64,000 bases of DNA from NCBI GenBank assembly GCA_022820485.1, contig JAJEFJ010000103.1:62001-126000 (forward strand), in the 5' to 3' direction. Below are positions 50,360-58,076 of this stretch, one piece after another. The DNA is from Candidatus Latescibacterota bacterium. GTDB taxonomy: Bacteria; Latescibacterota; UBA2968; UBA8231. The first letter of the stretch is position 1. Every line of letters starts with the position of its first letter. The translations under genes and the position numbers were made by a program. The notes below the pieces were generated by a model. It had not been told where the DNA came from and did not search any database. It saw only the letters and a program-made list of their open reading frames with translations.

Positions 50360-52243
50360 TCAGTACACCACGTGCAGAAGTCCGGCTTGCTGGACCGTTT
50401 GGTGATCGGCCTCGACGGCGACGCGGTATAGGTATAGCCCCGGCGGCACCAGCCGCCCCGACTCGTCGCGACCATCCCATATCCGTTGATATATACCAAC
50501 CCCATCCAACCCCTCATATACCTGACGCACCAGCCGCCCCGATAAGTCCCACACGGCCACCGCCACCCAAGACGGACCGGTCAACTCCACCAAGCTATAT
50601 TCCAATCCGACCTCGTCGTTGCGCTCATCCTCGTTGGGCGTCAAAACCGCCGGCTTCCTGCTCATCTGCAACACCCCCTGATGCTCTGCCTTGGTGGCCA
50701 CCCACACTTGATTGTCCTCATAGGTGGGGGTAGCATCGCCCTCCTGCACGCTCTGGGGCACCTCCAACGGCTGGGTACTGTCCCACACCCGCATTGAAAA
50801 CGTCGAACCATAGCGCAGCACCTCTGCCTCGAAAACCACCTCGACCAAAGCACCCGAATCTTGGGCCGTCAGCCGCGGGATACTCACGACCACCCGGTGT
50901 GGCTCGGTCGCTTCCACCGCATAATCTACCTGCTCGTCACCAATGTGCACTTGGGTTACGGGACCTAGCCGCGCCACGGTGGTCACCTCCAACCGGTCAA
51001 AGCCGCCGCTGTCTGCTCCAATAGCTGGTCTCAGCACATAGGTAAACTGCTGCGGCTGTCCTACGGCGACCTCGACCGGCCAGATCTCGCCGACTAACTG
51101 CGCGGCCACCGGCGGGGAAGCGCGCACTTCGAGAAAATCCATCTGTCCACTGTCTTCGTCTTGGGGGAGGATGTCAACCTTGAGTTGGAGGTAGCGTCTT
51201 GGACTCAGCGACGCGATGGGGGTGCCACTGCTGTCGGCAAAGGCATAGGGGGACGACCAGAACGTCCAGTTGGCATGATCGTAGCCGATACCAGCTTTTT
51301 CGGCCCTAGCTAACTTGGCGTAGGTAGTTCGGCTGACAAGTATTTTTTCATTGCCTCTGCCGGTGAAGCGCCAGAACAGGTTGGGGTCTTCGTCTTGTCC
51401 GGAGCGGGATTGGATGAGGACGCGGGCTTTGGGGTCTTGTCGTCCGGCCCAGCGCAGGTCGCCCCAGGCCATCGGCTGACCAAAATCGAGGATATTGGAG
51501 ATATACGTCGCTTGTTCGACAAAGCCTTTGGCATAGATTTCTACCTCGTGGACTTCCCAGTCCTCGTTGTGTTCGCCGACAGTCACCTGCACGAATTCCA
51601 CTTGCTCGTGCGGTGGGATGGGGATGTCGAGGATCTGCTCTCGATTGTCGCGCACCTCGACGATCCAAGGGGCAAAGGGCGGGGGATTGAAAGTGATCCT
51701 CATGGTGGGAAGAAGCGGGGACATGAAAACGCGGAGGGAGCCCACAATTTTGCCTGGGTCGGACAACCCGGACTTCACCCGGATCCGGTCAATTAGATAG
51801 CGACCTCCCAAAAAAATATTGGCCGTGCCCGGGGTGCCGAAATCGTCAATACAGACGAGATTATAGGCCTCGAATTCGGCGCACAGATATCTGTCTGCCA
51901 ACCAGACAGTGCTCTCGTCCCCATCCCAGACCTGTCCATTGACGTTGGGTCTGACGTGGCTTCCTCCCTTTTCTTCGACACCTGGCGCTATATTGAAAGT
52001 AGGATCGCGTTTTTGAGCCCGGATGGCGGCGTCTATATCCAGATCGGCGGTCTCTGCGCCTAGGGAAGGATCGAGATCGGTCCAGCTCAACTGGATAAAT
52101 TCCACCCCTTCGTGGTCTACTTCGGGCGGGGGATCTAGCGCTTCACCGCCGAAACGGTAGATGACCAACCCGGAAGCTTCTCCAGCCGCGAAGCCAATCC
52201 ACAGGAAGAGAGCCCAGGTCAACGAACGGAATAGGTCGCTCAT
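50360..52243 (-). CDS. FlgD-tailed surface protein, short subtype, tandem copy 2
   Basis: A 627-residue protein whose first 40 residues differ from copy 3 at only a few places. The discoidin-like domain (~88-240) has VWDGDESTVWLADRYLCAEF, TANIFLGGRYLIDRIRV, and then its own segment GSLRVFMSPLLPTMRITF before the shared APWIVEVRDNREQ. The core is as in the family (TTYAKLARAEKAG, NWTFWSSPYAF, LVGEIWPVEV). At the end the usual TPNGDxxND reads LTPNEDERND, so the Gly of the Asp/Asn-rich turn is replaced by Glu; SRKPAV precedes it. The FlgD-like part is intact (WDLSGRLV, WDGRDESGR, VPPGLYLYRV) and it ends in LHVVY. It lies 30 bases behind copy 1, so the two are probably cotranscribed. Confidence 0.88.
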   Translation of the reverse strand: MSDLFRSLTWALFLWIGFAAGEASGLVIYRFGGEALDPPPEVDHEGVEFIQLSWTDLDPSLGAETADLDIDAAIRAQKRDPTFNIAPGVEEKGGSHVRPNVNGQVWDGDESTVWLADRYLCAEFEAYNLVCIDDFGTPGTANIFLGGRYLIDRIRVKSGLSDPGKIVGSLRVFMSPLLPTMRITFNPPPFAPWIVEVRDNREQILDIPIPPHEQVEFVQVTVGEHNEDWEVHEVEIYAKGFVEQATYISNILDFGQPMAWGDLRWAGRQDPKARVLIQSRSGQDEDPNLFWRFTGRGNEKILVSRTTYAKLARAEKAGIGYDHANWTFWSSPYAFADSSGTPIASLSPRRYLQLKVDILPQDEDSGQMDFLEVRASPPVAAQLVGEIWPVEVAVGQPQQFTYVLRPAIGADSGGFDRLEVTTVARLGPVTQVHIGDEQVDYAVEATEPHRVVVSIPRLTAQDSGALVEVVFEAEVLRYGSTFSMRVWDSTQPLEVPQSVQEGDATPTYEDNQVWVATKAEHQGVLQMSRKPAVLTPNEDERNDEVGLEYSLVELTGPSWVAVAVWDLSGRLVRQVYEGLDGVGIYQRIWDGRDESGRLVPPGLYLYRVAVEADHQTVQQAGLLHVVY

Positions 52244-52273
52244 AAGATGGGCCTAAGACAGACGAAAAATTGC

Positions 52274-54160
52274 TCAGTACACTACGTGCAGGAGTTCGGC
52301 TTGCTCGACCGTTTGGTGGTCGGCCTCGACGGAGACGCGGTATAGGTACAGCCCCGGCGGCACCAGCCGTCCCGACTCGTTGCGCCCATCCCACATTCGC
52401 TCATACGCCCCCACGTCGTCTCGCCCGGCATACACTTGACGCACCAGTCGTCCCGACAAATCCCACACTGCCACCTCCACCGACGCCGCTCCCGTCAGTT
52501 CCAATAAATCGTAGCCCAGTCCTACTGTGTCGTTGCGCCCATCCCCATTGGGCGTCAAGATTGCTGACGCCGCCCGCATCTGTAACACTGCCTGCTCTCG
52601 AGCTGTTGTGGCTACCCACACCCGATTGCCTTCATAGGCTGGACTGGCATCGCCTCCCTGCACGCTCTGGGGTACCTCCAATGGCTGGGCGCTGTCCCAT
52701 ACCTGTGCGGCAAAGGTTGATCCATAGCGCAATACTTGGGCTTGGAAAACCACCTCCACCAAGGCTCCTGAATCCTCGACTGTCAGTCGCGGAAAACTCA
52801 CTACTACCCGGTGTGGTTCGGACACCTCCACCGCATAGGACACCGGCTCATCGCCAATGCGCACGGCAGCCACTCCCTCGACAATCGACGGGGTGGCTAT
52901 CGCCAGCCGATCAAAGCCCTCGTCGCCAGTGCCAAGGGTTGGTTGCACCGCGTAGGTGAACTGCTGCGGCTGTCCCACCTTTACTTCGACCGGCCAGACC
53001 TCGCCGACCAACCGCGTGGCCACCGGTGGGGAAGCGCGCACTTCGAGAAAGTCCACCTGTCCGCCGTCCCCATCTTGGGGCAGGAAATCAACTTTGAGTT
53101 GGAGGTAGCGTCGGGGACTCAGCGATACCACGGAGGTACCGTTGCTGTCGGCAAAGGCGTAAGGGGCCGACCAGAACGTCCAGTTGGCTTGATCGTAGCC
53201 GATACCGGCTTTTTCGCCGATAGCTAACTTGGCGTAGGTCGTGCGGCTGACGGGTGTTTTTTCGTCGCCTCGTCCGGTGAAGCGCCAGAACAGGTTAGGG
53301 TCTTCGTCTCGTCCGGAGCGGGACTGGATGAGGACGCGGGCTTTGGGGTCTTGGCGTCCTGACCAGCGCAGGTCGCCCCAGGCCATCGGCTGACCAAAAT
53401 CGAGGATGTTCGAGATGTAGCTGGCCTTTTTGACCAGCCCTTTGGCGTAGACTTCTATCTCGTTTACTTCCCAGTCCTCGCGGTGCTCGCTGATGGCTAC
53501 CTGAACAAAGGTCGTTCCCTCTTGTGGCGGGAGGGGAATGTCGATGATTTGCTCTCGATTGTCGCGCACCTCGACGACCCAGGGCGAATACGGCGGGGGA
53601 TGATCGATGAGCGATCTATTTTTCCAAGGCAACTCCGGCGCAATGTAAATGCGGAACGTCCGCACTATTTTGCTCGGATCGGTCAGGCCGGATATAATCC
53701 GCACCCGGTCGACAAGATAGGGCCTACCTAAATTGATATTAGCCGTGCCTTGCCGGCCGAAATCATCTACGCAGAAAAATTTGCTGAGGTCACCACACAG
53801 ATAACTGGCCGCTACCCAAGGTACACTAACATCTCCATCCCATACTTCCACATTCACATTGGGTCTGACGTGCTCTCCGCCATGTTCTTCAATTCCGGGG
53901 GCGATATTGAAATTTGGATCGCGCTCAAGAGGCTGAATAGCGGCGGTGTCTATATCCAGATCGACGGTCTCTCCGCCTAGGGAAGGATCGAGATCGGTCC
54001 AGCTTAACTGGATGAATTCCACGCCTTCATGATCTGCTTCTGGAGGCGGGTCCAGCGCTTCGCCGCCGAAACGGTAGATGACCAACCCGAAAGCCGGTTC
54101 AGCCGCAAAACTAGCCCACAAGAAGAGGACCCAGATCAACAAGCGGAATAAGTCAGCCAT
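52274..54160 (-). CDS. FlgD-tailed surface protein, short subtype, tandem copy 1
   Basis: A 628-residue protein, the most diverged of the three tandem copies, especially after residue ~350 (IATPSIVEGVAAVRIG). The signal peptide runs to ~24. The discoidin-like domain has VWDGDVSVPWVAASYLCGDL and a distinct IYIAPELPWKNRSLIDH segment before the shared SPWVVEVRDNREQ. The core keeps ILDFGQPMAWGDLRWSG, TTYAKLAIGEKAG, NWTFWSAPYAF, SLSPRRYLQLKV. The end has ILTPNGDGRND, WDLSGRLV, WDGRNESGR, VPPGLYLYRV and LHVVY. As the upstream-most gene of the array it should carry the promoter, in the 423-base gap to its right. I see no clear ribosome site. Confidence 0.88.
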   Translation of the reverse strand: MADLFRLLIWVLFLWASFAAEPAFGLVIYRFGGEALDPPPEADHEGVEFIQLSWTDLDPSLGGETVDLDIDTAAIQPLERDPNFNIAPGIEEHGGEHVRPNVNVEVWDGDVSVPWVAASYLCGDLSKFFCVDDFGRQGTANINLGRPYLVDRVRIISGLTDPSKIVRTFRIYIAPELPWKNRSLIDHPPPYSPWVVEVRDNREQIIDIPLPPQEGTTFVQVAISEHREDWEVNEIEVYAKGLVKKASYISNILDFGQPMAWGDLRWSGRQDPKARVLIQSRSGRDEDPNLFWRFTGRGDEKTPVSRTTYAKLAIGEKAGIGYDQANWTFWSAPYAFADSNGTSVVSLSPRRYLQLKVDFLPQDGDGGQVDFLEVRASPPVATRLVGEVWPVEVKVGQPQQFTYAVQPTLGTGDEGFDRLAIATPSIVEGVAAVRIGDEPVSYAVEVSEPHRVVVSFPRLTVEDSGALVEVVFQAQVLRYGSTFAAQVWDSAQPLEVPQSVQGGDASPAYEGNRVWVATTAREQAVLQMRAASAILTPNGDGRNDTVGLGYDLLELTGAASVEVAVWDLSGRLVRQVYAGRDDVGAYERMWDGRNESGRLVPPGLYLYRVSVEADHQTVEQAELLHVVY

Positions 54161-54457
54161 AGGGTGGGCATTGATCTCGCTATTGTGGAAGGGCGAAAAT
54201 CACAGGAGCCATTGCAGAGTGATGAATGGCATCTGCAAAAGCTCCGCAATTCGGCCCAGAGTGTGAAAAGTTGAATGTTCTAAAACAAAATAGCGCTTAT
54301 CCCTTATCCATGTAGAGGAAAAAAATTACAAGAAATCAACGGGCATATCAATCAAAATTGTCCGCTCTACCTGCATGTGGATAACAAAGACCTTGCTTAG
54401 ACCAACTAAAAACTTGCGGTAAATCGGTACCCAGATATCCTAGCCCTGCGGTAAAAC

Positions 54458-54486
54458 TTGACAATCTCCCAAAATGGTGGTATCTG
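54458..54486 (+). promoter_or_regulatory. Candidate sigma-70-type promoter for the cytochrome/copper lipoprotein
   Basis: TTGACA (54458-54463, perfect) is followed after 17 bases by TATCTG (54481-54486, four of six). A TATAAT lies a few bases further on but at too long a spacing. The start codon is about 100 bases downstream. Confidence 0.5.
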
Positions 54487-54572
54487 AAATATAATAGATG
54501 AACGGACAAGGGTTGTCGGTTTTCTCGCACGTCTGTGTCATTGGTCTATCATATTATTATCCCCGCACTTGT

Positions 54573-54578
54573 GGAGGG
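54573..54578 (+). promoter_or_regulatory. Ribosome binding site fixing the start at 54584
   Basis: GGAGGG five bases before the ATG at 54584. An earlier in-frame TTG at 54569 would place this site inside the coding region, so the ATG is preferred. Confidence 0.75.
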
Positions 54579-54583
54579 TAGAT

Positions 54584-55966
54584 ATGCGGCGAATCGGCTT
54601 TGTACTAAGCGCGTTGCTCAGCGCTGCGAGTTGGTTTCTGAGCGGCTGCGATTCCAGCCGTTCGGTCGAGCCCCAGGAAACATCGACTTGGAATACGATC
54701 CAGCACGATATCTTCGCCTCCAACTGCGTTAGCTGCCACAGCGCCGGCACCTCCTTTGCCCGGCAGTCGGGCTTGATTCTGACTCCAGATTTGGCTTATA
54801 GCCAATTGGTCAATAGTGTTCCGCGCAATGCTGCGGCCGCCGAGGATGGCTTGGTCTTGCTGAGCAATGCGGGCCTTGCGGGCCTTTTTAAGAGTTACCT
54901 TTGGGAAAAGGTCAACGCGCCCGACCAAGAGCACTTCTACGCCGACCACCCCAACTACGGTGCGCAGATGCCGCTGGGTCGTCCGCCGCTGACTAACGGC
55001 CAACTGGAATTCATCCGCCAGTGGATCCGCGCCGGAGCCCCCGAAGAAGGGATGGTAGCAGACTTGGCCCTGCTGCAGGACGAGGAGAGCTATGCAGTAC
55101 CGGAGTTTGAGCCGCTAAATCCACCGTTCAATGGCATCCAGCTTCACCTAGGCCCCTTTGAGATAGCATCCCAGTACGAGCGCGAGGTCTATTTTTATCA
55201 GCCCCTCGACCACGCCGAAGATCTCTTCGTCAACCGCTTTGAACTATCCATGCGGTCGGGAAGTCACCACTTCATTATCAACCAGTTTCCCGACTATACC
55301 CCAGCCGATGTCATTCCCGAGCCGGAGACCTATCGCGACCTGCGCGACGCCGCAGGTAATTACCAAGACGCCGAAGGGTATGATCTGTTCGACTGGCGGG
55401 TCATGCAGTACCAGATCCCCATCGTAATCGCCCAATCTACGCGCCTCGATCTCAGCTTGCCTCCCGGAGTGGCCATGCGTTTGCCCGCTGGAACGGGACT
55501 CGATATGAACTCCCACTATGCCAATGCCACTGATCAGGCCGCGATCGGCGAGGTATTTGTCAACCTGCATCTTATTGAACCCTCGGAAGTGGAACGGGTA
55601 GCCGAGGTCTTCGCCCTGAGCAACTTTGATATTGAGCTGCCCGCTGGCGAGGTTACTTCCTTGGAGAAAGAGTTCATTTTTAAGGAGGACAGGCACATCT
55701 TCCAACTTGTTTCCCACACCCATGACCGCATGGAGGAATTCACCGCCGAACTCGTCGGCGGACCTCGGGATGGGGAATTGGTCTATATCAGCTACGACTG
55801 GGAACACCCGGCTCCTCTCAGATTCGATCCGCCGCTCATGGTCCAAGAGGGCCAGGGCTTCAGGATTAGGGCCACCTACGACAATGACACCGAGCGGAAT
55901 CTCAACTTCGGATTCACGCGTGCCGATGAAATGATGATTCTCTACGGCTATTACTACGCCGACTGA
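54584..55966 (+). CDS. Lipoprotein fusing a c-type heme motif to a copper type II (PHM/DBH-like) monooxygenase domain
   Basis: A 460-residue lipoprotein (lipobox FLSGC, Cys22). Residues 48-52 are CVSCH, a single c-type heme site in a small cytochrome-like module (~35-155, with MPLGRPPLTNGQLEFIRQWI as the distal part). From ~185 on the sequence fits the two-copper ascorbate-dependent monooxygenase fold: GSHHF (His228/229) and LDMNSHYAN (His311) for one copper, then VSHTHDRM (His378, His380) and a late Met (450/451 in DEMMIL) for the other. WEHPAPLRFDPPL and ATYDND match the strand and turn that follow in that family. All six ligands are therefore present in the right order. Known members hydroxylate C-H bonds using electrons from a one-electron donor; here the fused heme could be that donor. 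Substrate unknown. Located outside the cytoplasm. Confidence 0.82.
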   Translation: MRRIGFVLSALLSAASWFLSGCDSSRSVEPQETSTWNTIQHDIFASNCVSCHSAGTSFARQSGLILTPDLAYSQLVNSVPRNAAAAEDGLVLLSNAGLAGLFKSYLWEKVNAPDQEHFYADHPNYGAQMPLGRPPLTNGQLEFIRQWIRAGAPEEGMVADLALLQDEESYAVPEFEPLNPPFNGIQLHLGPFEIASQYEREVYFYQPLDHAEDLFVNRFELSMRSGSHHFIINQFPDYTPADVIPEPETYRDLRDAAGNYQDAEGYDLFDWRVMQYQIPIVIAQSTRLDLSLPPGVAMRLPAGTGLDMNSHYANATDQAAIGEVFVNLHLIEPSEVERVAEVFALSNFDIELPAGEVTSLEKEFIFKEDRHIFQLVSHTHDRMEEFTAELVGGPRDGELVYISYDWEHPAPLRFDPPLMVQEGQGFRIRATYDNDTERNLNFGFTRADEMMILYGYYYAD

Positions 55967-56095
55967 GTTGGCGGCCGATCTGGCTCCTGATGTCACTGAG
56001 CCTAGGATGAGGCGGGTTTTGACTGCTTGCCTCCCGCCTGTAGGCACCCCAGTGACCAGCGAAGTCCACCGCCGACGGCTGGAACGGATTGGTAC

Positions 56096-58045
56096 ATGGC
56101 AAGTGAGGTGAAAAACTCGGGCGGCGGCATCACCTTCAAAGCTCTGCTAATCGGCGGCGGAGCCTCAATCTTCATCGGCGTTGCCGTACCCTACTCCAAT
56201 ATGGTCATCAAGGGTACGGTACTAGCACACAACTTCAGCACCCCAGTCGCCCTCTTTATCTTCTTCGTCCTCGTCCTTTGCCTCAATCCGCTATTGCACC
56301 TATTCCATCGGGGTTTGGCCCTGTCCAGAGGGGAATTGGCCGTGGTCTACATCATGGCGATGGTAGCCACTTCCATCCCCACGATCGGCTTCACTGAGTA
56401 CGTCCTGCCCATCACTACGGGGCTCTATTACTTTGCCACCCCTGAAAACAACTGGGCATCCTTGATCCATCCCCATGTACCCGAGTGGATGGTCCCTCAA
56501 GATCCAGACGCCATTCGCTATTTCTACGAAGGCTTACCCGAGGGTCGGCCACTGCCTTGGGGTGCTTGGTTCGAGCCTTTGGCTTACTGGTGCCTGTTCA
56601 TCCTCGCCTTCTATTGGGTATCCATCTGCGCCATGGTCATCGTGCGCCGCCAGTGGATGGAAAGCGAAAAACTGCTTTATCCCTTGGCCCAGGTTCCCCT
56701 AGAGATGATTCAGGGCGGTGGGCGACGAACGCTTTTGGCCCCATTTTTTTCTAATACGGCTATGTGGCTGGGTTTTGCCATTCCCTTTCTTATCGGCCAT
56801 GTCAATGCTCTGCACAGCTACTACGAATTCGTGCCCCGCATCACCACCTCGACCGACTTCCATCTATTTCGCGGCACTACGTACCTTCGCCTAGATATGA
56901 ACCTAGCGCTGATCGGCTTTGCTTACCTGTTGAGCCGGGATGTTGCCTTGGGGTTCTGGTTTTTCTTTTTGCTATCCTCTCTGCAGCGGGGCGTCTTCAA
57001 TGTGCTGGGCATCTACAGCACGGAAAACTTGAGTCGTTTTGCCAACCTAGTCGGGCCGCACATGGCCCACCAAGCCATGGGGGCGATGATCGTGTTAGTG
57101 CTCTCTGGATTGTGGATGGGACGGGGGCATTTGCGCGATGTCTTCATCAAGGCATTGCGGGGGGATGATCGCATTGACGATTCTGAAGAGGTACTATCCT
57201 ACCGCAACGCCGTATTGGGCTTGGTGGTCGGCCTAGCGGTAATGATTGGCTGGTTGTGGAAGTCGGGCATCCCGCTGTGGATCGTCTTGGTGTTTCTCTT
57301 CGGGGCTGCCATTGTTCTCGTAGCGCTTACCCGGGCTGTGGTCGAAGGGGGGGTTTCCGTACTGCGCACGCCCATCACGCCCGCTGATTTCACCATCTCC
57401 GGCCTAGGTACGACCGCCTTGGGGGCCTCCGGCTTGATCGGCGTGGCCTTCACCTACGTATGGAGTGCCAATGTGCGCATTTTCTTTATGGCTTGCTTCG
57501 CCAATGCCCTCAAATTGGCCGAAGAGATCAAAGGCAGCAAAAGGGGATTGCTCTTGGCTATATTGCTAGCCATTGTCCTCACCTTGTCCAGCTCCATCTA
57601 TCTGGTTATGGAAATGGCGTACGCCCACGGCGGCATCAACCTGCACAATTTCTTCTTTATCTTCGTTCCACAGATGGCTTTCACCTATGTGGGTCCCAAG
57701 TTCGATAGCCCCGTACCTGCCAGCCTAGAGGGCTGGGCCTTCACTGGCCTGGGAGCCTTCTTGATGAGTCTGTTCACCTATATTCGCTACCGCTTTGTGT
57801 GGTGGCCGATCCATCCCTTGGGCTTCGCCACCGGCACATTCTACATTATGAACTGGGTGTGGTTTAGTATCTTTTTGGCTTGGCTATTCAAAACGATTGT
57901 GCTCAAGTACGGAGGAGCAGCCGCCTACAGCCGGACTCGGCCCTTTTTTCTAGGGTTGATCCTAGGCCAAGTAGTGGTGGCGGGCATGTGGCTGGTAATC
58001 GACTACTTCACCGGTATGACGGGGAATGTCTTGGGCTACTTGTGA
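56096..58045 (+). CDS. DUF6785/DUF6784-type polytopic membrane protein
   Basis: A 649-residue membrane protein from the ATG at 56096; 23 codons of open frame upstream are rich in Pro and Arg and do not resemble the other copies. Family marks: PYSNMVIKGTVLAHNFSTP, LAVVYIMAMVATS, YYFATPENNWASLIHPHV, FYEGLPEG, RRQWMESEKLLYPLAQVPLEM, AVVEGGVSVLRTPITP, FTYVWSANVRIFFMACFANAL, FVWWPIHPLGF, KYGGAAAYSRTRPFFLG, TGMTGNVLGYL. It is the first of a pair; the next copy starts 31 bases later. The ordering repeats the pair at 23112/25149, but here both members are canonical. Function not established. Confidence 0.85.
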   Translation: MASEVKNSGGGITFKALLIGGGASIFIGVAVPYSNMVIKGTVLAHNFSTPVALFIFFVLVLCLNPLLHLFHRGLALSRGELAVVYIMAMVATSIPTIGFTEYVLPITTGLYYFATPENNWASLIHPHVPEWMVPQDPDAIRYFYEGLPEGRPLPWGAWFEPLAYWCLFILAFYWVSICAMVIVRRQWMESEKLLYPLAQVPLEMIQGGGRRTLLAPFFSNTAMWLGFAIPFLIGHVNALHSYYEFVPRITTSTDFHLFRGTTYLRLDMNLALIGFAYLLSRDVALGFWFFFLLSSLQRGVFNVLGIYSTENLSRFANLVGPHMAHQAMGAMIVLVLSGLWMGRGHLRDVFIKALRGDDRIDDSEEVLSYRNAVLGLVVGLAVMIGWLWKSGIPLWIVLVFLFGAAIVLVALTRAVVEGGVSVLRTPITPADFTISGLGTTALGASGLIGVAFTYVWSANVRIFFMACFANALKLAEEIKGSKRGLLLAILLAIVLTLSSSIYLVMEMAYAHGGINLHNFFFIFVPQMAFTYVGPKFDSPVPASLEGWAFTGLGAFLMSLFTYIRYRFVWWPIHPLGFATGTFYIMNWVWFSIFLAWLFKTIVLKYGGAAAYSRTRPFFLGLILGQVVVAGMWLVIDYFTGMTGNVLGYL

Positions 58046-58076
58046 GTTCGAGACGGACCTCTAGATCCCAAAAGAC

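Larger units (their letters stand above)
48327..54160 (-). repeat. Tandem array of three paralogous surface-protein genes
   Basis: Three genes of 627-628 codons in the same orientation. The duplication includes flanking DNA: the bases around the start (AATAGGTCGCTCAT and the following AAGATGGGCCT on the plus strand) occur at both ~50198 and ~52231, and CGAAAAATTGCTCAGTACAC occurs at the 3' ends of the second (~50350) and first (~52262) copies. Long stretches of the coding DNA are near-identical between copies. A fourth relative is at 36422-38320. Confidence 0.85.
54161..54583. other. 423-base non-coding divergent region
   Basis: The largest gap between genes in the window, clearly richer in A and T than its neighbours. 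It lies between the tandem surface array (minus) and the cytochrome/copper lipoprotein (plus). I see one good plus-strand promoter candidate (54458-54486) and no convincing minus-strand one, no hairpin with a T-run, no tRNA and no believable short gene. It should carry the control sites of both sides. Confidence 0.6.

Noticed and set aside
48327..54160. Invertible or shuffling DNA switch in the tandem array
   Set aside because: All copies are in the same orientation, and there is no recombinase gene or inverted repeat pair at the variable segments.
538..54160. Assigning the FlgD-tailed proteins to the type IX secretion system
   Set aside because: The TPNGDGxND and Ig-like ends resemble such domains, but no Por/Gld/Spr component is seen in the window, so this is left as a possibility only.
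54161..54583. A small RNA or short gene in the 423-base gap
   Set aside because: No hairpin with T-run, no conserved structure and no short frame with a ribosome site could be found by eye.
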